This document shows, one piece after another, positions 17,641 to 26,249 of a stretch of DNA of 64,000 nucleotides. The stretch spans positions 46,949 to 110,948 of the forward strand of contig UQIL01000003.1 in the NCBI GenBank assembly GCA_900541025.1, in the 5' to 3' direction. The stretch's first letter is position 1; each line of letters starts with the position of its first letter. Position numbers and translations under genes: made by a program. The notes beneath the pieces are model-generated. The model saw only the letters and a list, made by a program, of their open reading frames with translations, was not told where the DNA came from and made no database searches. The stretch is from an uncultured Collinsella sp. (GTDB lineage Bacteria; Actinomycetota; Coriobacteriia; Coriobacteriales; Coriobacteriaceae).

Positions 17641-18806
17641 TACTCGGCGTCGGTCTCCTCGTCCTTCTTCTCGGAAGGCAGCGGGGTAACCTCGATCTCG
17701 ACGCCCAGAGTCTCAGCAGCGGACTTCATGGACAGGGAGATACGACGACGGTCGAGGTCGATCTCCATGACCTTGACCTGAACCTTGTCGCCCACGTGGG
17801 TGACCTGAGAAGGCTGATCGACGTGCTTGTTGGCCATCTCGGAGATGTGCACCAGGCCCTCGATGCCCTCGCCCAGATCGACGAAAGCGCCGAACGGGAC
17901 AAGCTTGGTCACAGTGCCCTCGACGATAGCGCCGACGGGGTACTTCTTGACCAGTGCGCGCCACGGATCCTCGGTGGTCTGCTTGAGACCCAGGGAGATG
18001 CGCTCGCGGTTGAGATCGACGTCGAGAACCTCGACCTCGACCTCCTGGCCGACCTTGACAACCTCGGAAGGATGGTTGACGTGGTTCCAGGAGAGCTCGG
18101 AAATGTGGATGAGGCCGTCGATACCACCGAGGTCGACGAAGGCGCCGAAGTCGACGATGGAGGAAACGGTGCCCTGGAGACGCATGCCAGACTTGAGCTT
18201 GGACAGGATCTCGGAGCGCTCGGCCTTACGGGACTCCTCGAGCACGACGCGACGGGAGAGGACGACGTTGTTGCGGTTGCGGTCCATCTCGATGACGCGG
18301 GCCTCGATGCGGGTGCCCATGTAGGAGGTGAGGTCCTTGACGCGACGGAGGTCGACGAGGGAGGCGGGCAGGAAGCCACGCAGGCCGATGTCGAGGATCA
18401 GGCCGCCCTTGACAACCTCGATAACCTCGCCCTCGACGTTCTCGCCGGAGTTGAACTTCTCCTCGATGCGGTTCCAAGCACGCTCGTACTCGGCACGCTT
18501 CTTGGACAGGACCAGACGACCGTCCTTGTCCTCCTTCTGGAGTACCAGAGCCTCGATGGGATCACCGAGTGCAACGATGTCTGCAGGGTTAGCGTCCTTG
18601 CGGATGGACAGCTCGCGGACCGGGATAACGCCCTCGGACTTGAATCCGATGTCAACGAGCACCTCGTCATGCTCGATCTTAACGACAGTGCCGTTAACGA
18701 GATCGCCCTCATCAAAGTCGGTAATCGTACCGTCGATGAGGTTGTTCATCTCCTCCTCGTTGACATCGTCAAGAGAGAAAATGGACGAGTTCTGAATCTC
18801 ACTCAA
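17640..18806 (-). CDS. rpsA: 30S ribosomal protein S1
   Basis: A 388-residue S1 with four S1/OB repeats (about residues 33-105, 120-188, 205-275 and 290-362), shorter than the six-domain E. coli protein but typical of Gram-positive and actinobacterial S1. Repeats 3 and 4 carry the GAFVDLG and GLIHISE/GLVHISE signatures of functional RNA-binding domains. The C terminus is acidic. It binds mRNA on the small subunit. ATG at 18806 is preceded by GAAAGGGGTCCACCTTTG. Confidence 0.95.
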   Translation of the reverse strand: MSEIQNSSIFSLDDVNEEEMNNLIDGTITDFDEGDLVNGTVVKIEHDEVLVDIGFKSEGVIPVRELSIRKDANPADIVALGDPIEALVLQKEDKDGRLVLSKKRAEYERAWNRIEEKFNSGENVEGEVIEVVKGGLILDIGLRGFLPASLVDLRRVKDLTSYMGTRIEARVIEMDRNRNNVVLSRRVVLEESRKAERSEILSKLKSGMRLQGTVSSIVDFGAFVDLGGIDGLIHISELSWNHVNHPSEVVKVGQEVEVEVLDVDLNRERISLGLKQTTEDPWRALVKKYPVGAIVEGTVTKLVPFGAFVDLGEGIEGLVHISEMANKHVDQPSQVTHVGDKVQVKVMEIDLDRRRISLSMKSAAETLGVEIEVTPLPSEKKDEETDAE

Positions 18807-19121
18807 AGGTGGACCCCTTTCGAACTACGGGGCCCCGATTGCTAGGACCTACAGAAGGGTGCGACAAGCACACAACGTTTAGGAACACTCGGGAGCCGAC
18901 AGATACTAATGTGACGCTTATGCAATCACGTTCGTATAGGTTACGGGGAAATGAGTTCGATTTCAAGCGTGAACTGCGATTTTTTACTCGTGTGGAGACT
19001 TTTTCGTAATCTTATGAACACACGTCTCCGCAACTTGACGATAACCAGCCAGGCATTCGGCTTTGGGGTAAAGTATCCGGAGCCAACGATTCTAGATCGA
19101 TTTTTCGAGAAAGGTGCCCGC

Positions 19122-19880
19122 GTGCTCAAAGCAGTCGTTTTCGATATGGACGAAACGCTTCTCAGCATCAACCTCAACGCGTTCATCCTTCGCTATTTTA
19201 AGGATGTCTCTTCGATGCTCGCGGATATCGGGCGCCGCAGCCGCGGTGGCACGATGGCGCGCCTCGGCACCATCCTGGTCGACCTCAACGCCAATCGCCG
19301 CAGCGGCACGGACAACCGCACCAATCTTGAGTTTTACCAAGAAGAGGTCGAGCGCCGATGCGGGATCTGCCTCTCCGATCCCCTCATCTACGAGGCGTTT
19401 ACCTACTATGACCGCGAAGTTCTTCCGTACAAGAACGACGATATCATTAACGCCCACGCCATGCCGGGCGCACACGCCGCGCTCCAGGCCGTACAGGACG
19501 CAGGGCTGCGCTGCGCGCTCTTTACCAACCCCAGCTTTCCCCAGGGGGCCATCGAGTGCCGCATGGGTTGGGGCGACCTGGCCGACGCCCCCTTTGAACT
19601 CGTGACGCACATGGGAAACGCCACCCGCTGCAAGCCCGATGCCACCTACTATCTAGAGCAGCTTCAGGTGATGGGGCTCGAGCCACACGAGGTCCTTATG
19701 GTGGGCAACGATCCCAAGCGCGACTTCCCCAGTCCCGCCTGCGGCATTCAAACTGCCTATGTTGGCCAGGGAAAACCCGGCCGAGCCACCTGGTGCGGAA
19801 CCATGGAAGACTTCGCCCGCGACTTTAACGCCGTAATCGAAGCCTTCTACGAACACCAAGTAGCCGACGAACTGTCGTAG
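19122..19880 (+). CDS. HAD superfamily hydrolase
   Basis: A 252-residue haloacid dehalogenase-fold phosphatase. Motif I is FDMDETLL (about residue 8), motif II FTNPS (about 138), motif III CKPDATYY (about 175) and motif IV GNDPKRD (about 200). A helical cap lies between motifs I and II. Substrate unknown. The GTG start at 19122 is supported by AAAGGTG at 5 nt. It diverges from rpsA and converges on the cysteine desulfidase gene. Confidence 0.87.
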   Translation: MLKAVVFDMDETLLSINLNAFILRYFKDVSSMLADIGRRSRGGTMARLGTILVDLNANRRSGTDNRTNLEFYQEEVERRCGICLSDPLIYEAFTYYDREVLPYKNDDIINAHAMPGAHAALQAVQDAGLRCALFTNPSFPQGAIECRMGWGDLADAPFELVTHMGNATRCKPDATYYLEQLQVMGLEPHEVLMVGNDPKRDFPSPACGIQTAYVGQGKPGRATWCGTMEDFARDFNAVIEAFYEHQVADELS

Positions 19881-19930
19881 GACCCCTCGCTCCAAACCAA
19901 ATATCGCCGCAGGTTGAGCACAAGTCAGCG

Positions 19931-20029
19931 AAAATGCCCCTAAGCGAGCAATGTGCCTTGAAAGAGGAGGGCATAGGCCTTCTGGCCATGCCCGACGATT
20001 GAAAGGCAGATTGCCGCTTAGGGGCATTT
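19931..20029. repeat. Structured repeat C, copy 2 (convergent genes)
   Basis: Same architecture as 16841-16939: outer stem AAATGCCCCTAAGCG with its exact complement, conserved interior GCAATGTGCCTTGAAAG ... TTGAAAGGCAGATTGC, and central hairpin GGGCAT..GGCC/GGCC..ATGCCC. The outer stem shares no sequence with copy 1, and the central GACC/GGTC pair has become GGCC/GGCC. It separates two convergent genes. Confidence 0.7.
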
Positions 20030-20069
20030 GCAGCGTCGACTGGTTACGCGGTTTGGTAAAACCGCGTAA

Positions 20070-21389
20070 CTAGCACACCTGGGTTTTGCCGATCATGATG
20101 TTGAGGATCTCGATGTCGGTGTCCTTCATGCCCACGCGGCCTACGTAGCCCATACTGGCGATTGTTTGCTCAACGGTATCTTGGATCAGGCCCTCGCCGG
20201 CGCGGAAGCCGCGACCCTGCATGGCCATATCATGGCCCAGAATCGCCGCATCGACGGCAGCCGAGATCTTGGCGGCACAGCTCGCCTTGGCGCCGTCGCA
20301 CACGATGCCGCCCACGTTACCGAGCGTGTTCGAGACGGTCGCGCCAATCTGTTCGCGCGTGCCACCGCACAGCCAGGTAATCGCAGCGCCGGCGCCGCAC
20401 GCAGCGCAAATAGCACCGCAAAACGCCGAAAGCGCACCAATATAGCTCTTGATATGCACGGCGATAAGATCGGACAGCATCACGGCGCGCACCAGGCGCT
20501 CGTGGTCGCAACGCAGGTACTCGGCATACTCCATGACGGGCAATGCGCAGGTAATGCCCTGATTGCCCGAGCCGCACACAATGGCGACCGGCAGCGCGCA
20601 ACCGTTCATGCGGGCGTCGGACCCGGCGGCCGCACGGGCACGGGCGCGGCAGGCGACGTCATCGGCACGAGCACCCAGCAGCGTACGGCCCACCTCGGCG
20701 CCCCAAGCGTGCGCGAGACCCTCGGCACTGATCGCGCCATTCAGCTCAATCTGACGCTCAACGGCAGCGCGGGCGTCCTCAATGTCACCGTCCTCGATAA
20801 AGTCGATGATGGTCTCGATCGACATGGGCGTGTCGGCGTTATCTGCCGCACGCTCGGCCACCACGCGCTCGGCGCAGGCGGCGCACTCCCCCGCCGACTT
20901 ACCGCATACCGGAATACCGTCGAGCGTATGGCACGTGACATTAGTGTGGTGATCGGTAATCTCGACGACCGCGGTATGGCCCCCGGCCGTCGCAGTCACC
21001 TTGATGTAGAGGTTGGGCACACCCTCGACAAGCGACACATCGCAGTAGTCCGCATCGGCAAGCAGCTCGGCCACGCGGGCGCGGTCCGCGTCATCGACGC
21101 TCTCGAGCACCTCGAGCGCGCTCTTGGCGTCGCCGCCCACGGCACCCAGCACGGCCGCGGCCTCAATACCGTGCATACCGCCCGAGTTGGGCACGGTCAC
21201 GCTCTTGACGTTCTTGATGATGTTGCCCGAGCAGGCAACATCCATATGATCGGGTTCGCAACCGAGCGTCTGGCTCGCCAGCGCCGCTGCATAAGCAACG
21301 GCAATGGGCTCGGTGCAGCCGAGTGCACAAACAAGTTCGCGGTTCAAAACATCGCAAAACGCGGCATCACGAAGGGAATCGGCAGGCAT
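20070..21389 (-). CDS. cyuA: L-cysteine desulfidase family protein (CyuA/YhaM-like)
   Basis: A 439-residue [4Fe-4S] serine-dehydratase-alpha-fold protein of the UPF0597/YhaM family, which in characterised members degrades L-cysteine to sulfide, pyruvate and ammonia. Seen are ALGCTEPIAVAYA (residue ~23), SGNIIKNVKSV (~55), CGSGNQGI (~272) and a C-terminal TLGNVGGIVCDGAK. Cysteines in GCTEP and the C-terminal region are the likely cluster ligands. ATG at 21389 follows AGTAGGAGATACCT. A cystine importer is not adjacent. Confidence 0.88.
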   Translation of the reverse strand: MPADSLRDAAFCDVLNRELVCALGCTEPIAVAYAAALASQTLGCEPDHMDVACSGNIIKNVKSVTVPNSGGMHGIEAAAVLGAVGGDAKSALEVLESVDDADRARVAELLADADYCDVSLVEGVPNLYIKVTATAGGHTAVVEITDHHTNVTCHTLDGIPVCGKSAGECAACAERVVAERAADNADTPMSIETIIDFIEDGDIEDARAAVERQIELNGAISAEGLAHAWGAEVGRTLLGARADDVACRARARAAAGSDARMNGCALPVAIVCGSGNQGITCALPVMEYAEYLRCDHERLVRAVMLSDLIAVHIKSYIGALSAFCGAICAACGAGAAITWLCGGTREQIGATVSNTLGNVGGIVCDGAKASCAAKISAAVDAAILGHDMAMQGRGFRAGEGLIQDTVEQTIASMGYVGRVGMKDTDIEILNIMIGKTQVC

Positions 21390-21425
21390 AGGTATCTCCT
21401 ACTTGTATAACGGGCTGGGCTCTCA

Positions 21426-21455
21426 ATAATAATTAGCTCTTTTATTTGATAACAA
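21426..21455 (-). promoter_or_regulatory. Candidate cyuA promoter
   Basis: Minus strand TTGTTA (21450-21455) and TATTAT (21426-21431) with an 18-bp spacer, 37 nt upstream of the start codon. Further upstream the direct repeat GACGGCATTCA occurs at 21487-21497 and 21508-21518, 21 bp apart, a spacing expected for regulator binding on one helix face. Confidence 0.5.
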
Positions 21456-21554
21456 TGCATCAAAAACCGCAACCCAGGTTCCGGTAGACGGCATTCAGGC
21501 GCAAACTGACGGCATTCATTCATGAGAAACCGGTCTTGTTGCATGCTAAAGCGT

Positions 21555-21583
21555 TTGACCAAAAAACGCCCAAGCGTTTACAC
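21555..21583 (+). promoter_or_regulatory. Candidate rpiB promoter with operator palindrome
   Basis: TTGACC (21555-21560) and TTACAC (21578-21583) have a 17-bp spacer. The spacer holds a perfect inverted repeat AAACGC-CCAA-GCGTTT (21564-21579), and AAAGCGTTT overlaps the -35. This resembles LacI-family operators and predicts repression by a sugar-responsive regulator not in the window. Confidence 0.55.
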
Positions 21584-21660
21584 AAAAGTCGCGCTATCAT
21601 GCAGTCGAACGCGGTAAAACCTTTAGCAATCTCGCCGCACAGACCAGAGAGGAACTATCC

Positions 21661-22128
21661 ATGAAGATCGGTATCGGTAACGACCACGCCGCCGTCGAGC
21701 TCAAGAACATCATCTCCGAGCACCTGAAGGAGCGCGGCTGCGAGGTCGTGAACTTTGGCACCGACACCTCCGAGAGCTTTGACTACCCCATCGCCGGCTA
21801 CAAGGTGGGTAAGGCCGTTGCCAACGGCGACGTCGATCTAGGCATCCTGATCTGTGGCACCGGCGTCGGTATCAGCCTGGCTGCCAACAAGGTCGAGGGC
21901 GTACGCGCCGTCGTGTGCTCCGAGCCCTTCAGCGCCAAGCTCTCCCGCATGCACAACAATACCAACGTGCTCGCTTTTGGCGCCCGCGTCGTGGGCTCCG
22001 AGCTCGCCAAGATGATCGTCGACGAGTGGCTCGACGCCGAGTTTGAGGGCGGTCGTCACGAGCGTCGCGTTAACCTCCTCAACGAGATCGATCACACGCG
22101 CGCCCTTAAGATCGTCGACGAAGCCTAA
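21661..22128 (+). CDS. rpiB: Ribose-5-phosphate isomerase B (RpiB/LacAB family)
   Basis: A 155-residue sugar-phosphate isomerase interconverting ribose 5-phosphate and ribulose 5-phosphate. Motifs include GNDHAAVELK at the N terminus, CGTGVGISLAANK (about residue 63) with the active-site cysteine, and the RMHNNTNVLAFGAR substrate segment (about 100). Start is directly after GAGAGGAACTATCC. LacA/LacB galactose-6-phosphate isomerase is a less likely alternative. Followed by two strong hairpins. Confidence 0.92.
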   Translation: MKIGIGNDHAAVELKNIISEHLKERGCEVVNFGTDTSESFDYPIAGYKVGKAVANGDVDLGILICGTGVGISLAANKVEGVRAVVCSEPFSAKLSRMHNNTNVLAFGARVVGSELAKMIVDEWLDAEFEGGRHERRVNLLNEIDHTRALKIVDEA

Positions 22129-22152
22129 ACTATTCAGTGCCACAAGCTAACA

Positions 22153-22193
22153 GCAGGGGCCCGCTCGGAACACATGTCCGAGCGGGCCCCTGC
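22153..22193 (+). terminator. Strong hairpin after rpiB
   Basis: A perfect 17-bp inverted repeat (GCAGGGGCCCGCTCGGA and complement) with a 7-nt loop; ATAGATTTT follows on the plus strand. Confidence 0.7.
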
Positions 22194-22211
22194 ATAGATT
22201 TTGGAATAAAA

Positions 22212-22241
22212 GGGCGCCGCGGATGGAGTTCCGCGGCGCCC
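22212..22241. terminator. Second hairpin between rpiB and ndk
   Basis: GGGCGCCGCGGA and its complement form a 12-bp stem with a 6-nt loop. On the minus strand CTTTTATTCC follows, so it can terminate ndk transcription. Confidence 0.7.
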
Positions 22242-22279
22242 AAGCCACACGCTAACAGCTTTAAGGAGTCAAAGCTGGT

Positions 22280-22684
22280 TTAGCCAAAGAAGCGCTTGAT
22301 CTCAATCTCGGCGTTCTCCAGGCAGTCGGAGCCGTGGATCACGTTGGCGTTGACATCGACGGCAAAGTCGCCGCGGATGGTACCAGGAGCAGCCTCAAGC
22401 GGGTTGGTAGCGCCCATGAGGGTGCGCATCTTAGCAACAGCGGAGAGACCGGAAACGACCATCTTGACGACCGGACCGCTCGTCATAAAGTCGCAGAGAC
22501 CGCCAAAGAAGGGCTTGTCGGCCAGATGGGCGTAGTGCTCCTCGACGGTAGCGCGCTCGAGCGTGGTCATCTCCATGCGCTCGATGACAAGGCCGCTGCG
22601 CTCAATGCGAGCAACGATCTCGCCGATCTTGCGGTCGCGCACGGCGTCGGGCTTAATCATGATGAAGGTCTTCTCGATAGCCAT
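22280..22684 (-). CDS. ndk: Nucleoside diphosphate kinase
   Basis: A 134-residue enzyme equilibrating nucleoside di- and triphosphates. The active-site segment NVIHGSDCLENAEIEIKRFF near the C terminus contains the phosphorylated histidine, and IMIKPDAVRDRKIGEI is the conserved N terminus. Length is typical. ATG at 22684 follows TGAAAGGCTACTTTT. It is monocistronic, bounded by hairpins on the 3' side. Confidence 0.95.
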   Translation of the reverse strand: MAIEKTFIMIKPDAVRDRKIGEIVARIERSGLVIERMEMTTLERATVEEHYAHLADKPFFGGLCDFMTSGPVVKMVVSGLSAVAKMRTLMGATNPLEAAPGTIRGDFAVDVNANVIHGSDCLENAEIEIKRFFG

Positions 22685-23069
22685 AAAAGTAGCCTTTCAA
22701 GTAGGTTCGCGCGTGCCCAAGTCCCATTCCGGCACCCGCCTGGACTGCATCGTAACAGAGTTTTAGCTGCAGTTAAACAAAAAGCTGTTTATTGAAACGT
22801 TGCAATTTATTAAAGCGCTCCATATGTGTCACTTCTGTTTCGAAGCCCGATTAGAGTACCATCCGACCGCCCATCAACCGCGCCGAACAGAGCAGGCGGT
22901 CGGTTGCCGCCCGCGAACGTATCCCCTTCACAACCTGCCCAAAGGTCCTACAGAAGTTCTCGACAAGCCCCTCCCCCATAGCAACAAAATACGGGCTCCC
23001 ACATCAGCAGGCGCCCGTAAAGCGAAAACGATTTATCAATACATGGCCAAAACGGCTTCAGCCAAACCT
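22685..23069. other. Intergenic region between ndk and argH
   Basis: No supported gene. It holds the ndk leader, an imperfect stem CCGACCGCC...GGCGGTCGG (about 22862-22902) with a 23-nt loop, and the argH terminator at 22990-23019. I saw no tRNA or riboswitch. Confidence 0.5.
22990..23019 (-). terminator. Intrinsic terminator of argH
   Basis: Minus-strand TACGGGC and GCCCGTA pair around a 16-nt loop and are followed by TTTTGTT, 50 nt after the argH stop. Confidence 0.6.
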
Positions 23070-24500
23070 CTACTTTGCCCCGTGACCCATCTCGACGACC
23101 TTGGTCAGCGATCCAAACACGCCCTCGTCAGCCACGAGCTGTGCCTCGGCACGCTGCAACTGCACGGCAACGGCAGCAGGAGCGGTGCCGCCCTCGGTCG
23201 TGCGCGCGGCGACAATCGACGGGATATCGAGCGCCTCGGTAATGTCGCGCTCAAAGAGCGGGCTTGCCTCCTGGAACACCTCAAACGGCAGGTCCTCAAG
23301 ATTGCAGCCGCGCTTCTCGCACATCAGGACCAGATGGCCCACCACGGCATGTGCCTCGCGGAACGGCAGGCCACGCTTGGCCAGGTAATCGGCAACATCG
23401 GTGGCGGCAAGGTGCCCCACGCCGCACTCGCGCGCCATGGCATCCTCGTTGACGGTCCAAGTCGAAATCATTCCAGCCATAACGGACAGGCACTGCATGA
23501 GCGTATGGGCGGTATCGAGCGCGCCCTCCTTGTCCTCCTGCAAGTCCTTGTTATAAGCAAGCGGCAGGCCCTTCATGGTTACCAGCAGCTGCACCAGGTT
23601 GCCGTACACGCGACCGCTCTTGCCGCGGATAAGCTCGGCAAAGTCGGGGTTCTTCTTCTGCGGCATGATGGACGAGCCAGTGGAGTACGAGTCGGAAAGC
23701 GTGATAAAGCCAAATTCGGAGCTCGACCACAGTACGATCTCCTCGGAAAGACGCGACAGGTGCATCGCCATGACGGATCCGGCGTAATGCAGATCGAGCA
23801 GAAAATCACGGTCGGAAACGGCATCGAGCGAGTTGGGGATCACGCCCGCAAAGCCAAGTTCGGCAGCCGTCATCTGGCGATCGAGCGGATAGCTCGTACC
23901 GGCAAGCGCAGCGGCACCCAGCGGGCAGTTGTCGGCAGCATCAAAGGCGGCCTTCAAACGCGTAAAGTCGCGCGCGAACATCCAGGAATACGCCAGCAGG
24001 TGATGCGACAGCAGCACGGGCTGAGCATGTTGCATGTGCGTGTAGCCCGGCAGAATCACCTTGTCGTACTTCTTGGCCGCATCCACCAGCACATGGCGCA
24101 GCTCAAGATTGGCCTCCATGAGCTCCTTGGCCAGCGCCTTGACGCCCAGGCGCGTATCGGTCGCCACCTGGTCGTTGCGCGAACGCCCAGTATGCAAGCG
24201 CTTGCCAGCCTCGCCGATGCGACGCGTCAGCTCGCTCTCGATGGACATATGAATGTCCTCATCGTTGATGTCGAAGGTAAAGTTGCCGGCATCGATATCC
24301 TGTTCGATTCCGGTCAGGCCCTTGGCAATCGCCTGCTCGTCCTCGGCACTGATGATGCCCTGGGCGGCCAACATCTTGGCATGCGCCTTAGAGCCGGCGA
24401 TATCCTGCTTATAGAGATGTTTGTCGACCGGCAGCGACGCGCCAAACTCCTGCGTGACCTCGGCCACGCCCGCCTCAAAACGACCGCCCCAAAGAGCCAT
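23070..24500 (-). CDS. argH: Argininosuccinate lyase
   Basis: A 476-residue lyase for the last step of arginine synthesis, releasing arginine and fumarate. The superfamily signature GSSIMPQKKNPD (about residue 280) contains the catalytic serine loop; N-terminal MALWGGRFEAG and TGRSRNDQVATDTRL (about 108) are typical. ATG at 24500 is chosen for GGAGAAAGGAGACGG upstream; the frame runs on to 24575 without support. Its partner argG is 523 bp upstream on the same strand. Confidence 0.95.
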   Translation of the reverse strand: MALWGGRFEAGVAEVTQEFGASLPVDKHLYKQDIAGSKAHAKMLAAQGIISAEDEQAIAKGLTGIEQDIDAGNFTFDINDEDIHMSIESELTRRIGEAGKRLHTGRSRNDQVATDTRLGVKALAKELMEANLELRHVLVDAAKKYDKVILPGYTHMQHAQPVLLSHHLLAYSWMFARDFTRLKAAFDAADNCPLGAAALAGTSYPLDRQMTAAELGFAGVIPNSLDAVSDRDFLLDLHYAGSVMAMHLSRLSEEIVLWSSSEFGFITLSDSYSTGSSIMPQKKNPDFAELIRGKSGRVYGNLVQLLVTMKGLPLAYNKDLQEDKEGALDTAHTLMQCLSVMAGMISTWTVNEDAMARECGVGHLAATDVADYLAKRGLPFREAHAVVGHLVLMCEKRGCNLEDLPFEVFQEASPLFERDITEALDIPSIVAARTTEGGTAPAAVAVQLQRAEAQLVADEGVFGSLTKVVEMGHGAK

Positions 24501-24618
24501 GGAACCGTCTCCTTTCTCCAAATACCAAAACAAGCGTCCAAAGCAATGTGCCCTGTCGCTAAAGCGATTTATCAACCGCTAGTTTTACACACTCCCTGCC
24601 GCGCGCGGGGCCATGTGG

Positions 24619-24789
24619 CTAATTTGCAAAGAAGTGACGCACCATGCACTTGGCGCCCAACGTCTCCCTCCGGATGTTGCCCTGCGAACCATCGATCCAG
24701 GCCTTCAGGCTCATAGGAACGTCCTCGACCCTTACAGCATCGAACTCGGGCGCGAGGGCAAGCAAAGCATGCGCGATAGCATTGAACAT
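24619..24789 (-). CDS. Small 56-residue protein of unknown function between argG and argH
   Basis: Not recognised. The 56-codon frame begins MFNAIAHALLALAPEF and ends CMVRHFFAN. Support comes from a strong GAGGAG box 9 nt before ATG and an A/T-rich leader (TATATATA) just upstream. The body has an amphipathic first helix and a DGSQGNIRRETLGAK stretch. It lies between argG and argH, all on the minus strand, but whether it is in the arginine operon or has its own promoter is unknown. Confidence 0.5.
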   Translation of the reverse strand: MFNAIAHALLALAPEFDAVRVEDVPMSLKAWIDGSQGNIRRETLGAKCMVRHFFAN

Positions 24790-24837
24790 AATGGATACTC
24801 CTCATATATATAGGCACAGAGCCGCCAAATTGATAGA

Positions 24838-24870
24838 AGGAGCCCCGCCGGACAACCCCGACGGGGCTCG
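24838..24870 (-). terminator. Hairpin downstream of argG
   Basis: GAGCCCCG and CGGGGCTC pair around a 14-nt loop. On the minus strand only CCTTCT follows, so termination is possible but weak. Confidence 0.4.
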
Positions 24871-25022
24871 GACTCAGCCGCAGACGCGGCATCATATATG
24901 CGGGCGGAACGTAGGGGCCACCGATGTTAAGAAGTGTCAGCAAGCATAACGAAAGGTAGGGACCCCGTGCGCCCGTTATGTATCACGCGGATGGGCCGCG
25001 CGGATACCAAGGGAAGGAGGCG

Positions 25023-26249
25023 CTAGGCCTGGGCAGCAGCAGAGCTGGGGCCCTGGACCTTTGCCCACGTCTTGAGCGACAGCGTATCGATCTCGATAAA
25101 GCCGGCGCTGGCCTTCTCGTCAAACGTGGTGTCGCGGTCGTAGGTAGCCAGGCCGTAGTCGTAGAGGCTGAAGGGACTCTTGCGGCCGACGACATGGCAG
25201 TTGCCCTTAAAGAACTTCAGACGGACAGTGCCGGTCACGAACTTCTGGGTATCGGCCATAAAGGCGTCGAGCGCGTTCTTGAGCGGGCTGTACCACTGGC
25301 CGTTGTACACGGCGGTGGCCCAATCCTGCTCGAGCTTGATCTTGGTCTTGAGCAGGTCGCCCTCGACGCAGATGTCCTCGAGCGCCTTGTGGGCGGTGAT
25401 GAGCGTCAGGGCGCCGGGAACCTCATAGCACTCGCGGCTCTTGAGGCCCACCAGACGATCCTCGACCAGGTCAAGACGGCCAAAGCCGTTGTCGCCCGAA
25501 ATCTTGTTGAGGGCGATGACGATCTCGGAGAGCTTCATCTTCTTGCCGTCGACGGCGACAGGCTTGCCGGCCTCAAACTCGATCTCGGTATAGGTCGGGG
25601 TGTCAGGCGTGTCCTCGGGGTTCTTGGTCATAACCCAAGCGTCATCGAGCGGCTCATTCCAAGGGTCCTCCAGGTGACCGCACTCGATGGCGCGACCCCA
25701 CAGGTTGTCGTCGATGGAGTAGGGGTTGTCGTTGGCACCCTCGGGAACCGGCACGTTGTGGGCGTGGGCATAGGCGACCTCGTCGGGACGGCACTTCAGG
25801 TCCCACTCGCGAACCGGGGCGATAACCTTGAGCTCGGGGTCGAGGGCCTTGACGGCGGCCTCAAAACGGACCTGATCGTTACCTTTGCCAGTGCAGCCGT
25901 GGGCGACGTAGGTCGCGCCAAACTCGTGGGCGACCTCAACAAGCTTCTTGGCAAGCAGCGGGCGAGACAGGGCGGAGAGCAGCGGATACTTATTCTCGTA
26001 CATGGAGTTTGCGGCGATGGCTTTGGTCAGGAACTCATCGGAGAACTCGTCGCGCAGGTCGAGCACCTGGCAATCGAGAACGCCCAGGTCGAGCGCCTTC
26101 TGCTTCTTGGCATCCAGTCCGGTCTCTTCCTGGCCCACGTTGCCGCAGACGCAAACGACATCGAGATTCTTCTCGTCCTGGAGCCACTTGACACATACGG
26201 ATGTATCAAGACCACCGGAATATGCGAGAACGACTTTTTCCTTGCTCAT
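25023..26249 (-). CDS. argG: Argininosuccinate synthase
   Basis: A 408-residue ATP-dependent enzyme joining citrulline and aspartate. The PP-loop motif VLAYSGGLDTSV is at residue 8, and AHGCTGKGNDQVRFE (about 112) and TKNPEDTPDTPTYTEIEFE (about 200) are family hallmarks. ATG at 26249 follows GAAAGGAAACAGCC; 17 further upstream codons are not needed. Works with argH on the same strand. I could not identify a confident ArgR box in the leader. Confidence 0.95.
   Translation of the reverse strand: MSKEKVVLAYSGGLDTSVCVKWLQDEKNLDVVCVCGNVGQEETGLDAKKQKALDLGVLDCQVLDLRDEFSDEFLTKAIAANSMYENKYPLLSALSRPLLAKKLVEVAHEFGATYVAHGCTGKGNDQVRFEAAVKALDPELKVIAPVREWDLKCRPDEVAYAHAHNVPVPEGANDNPYSIDDNLWGRAIECGHLEDPWNEPLDDAWVMTKNPEDTPDTPTYTEIEFEAGKPVAVDGKKMKLSEIVIALNKISGDNGFGRLDLVEDRLVGLKSRECYEVPGALTLITAHKALEDICVEGDLLKTKIKLEQDWATAVYNGQWYSPLKNALDAFMADTQKFVTGTVRLKFFKGNCHVVGRKSPFSLYDYGLATYDRDTTFDEKASAGFIEIDTLSLKTWAKVQGPSSAAAQA

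Noticed and set aside
22800..23060. tRNA gene between ndk and argH
   Set aside because: No acceptor/T-loop pairs or GTTCGA-type T-loop found.
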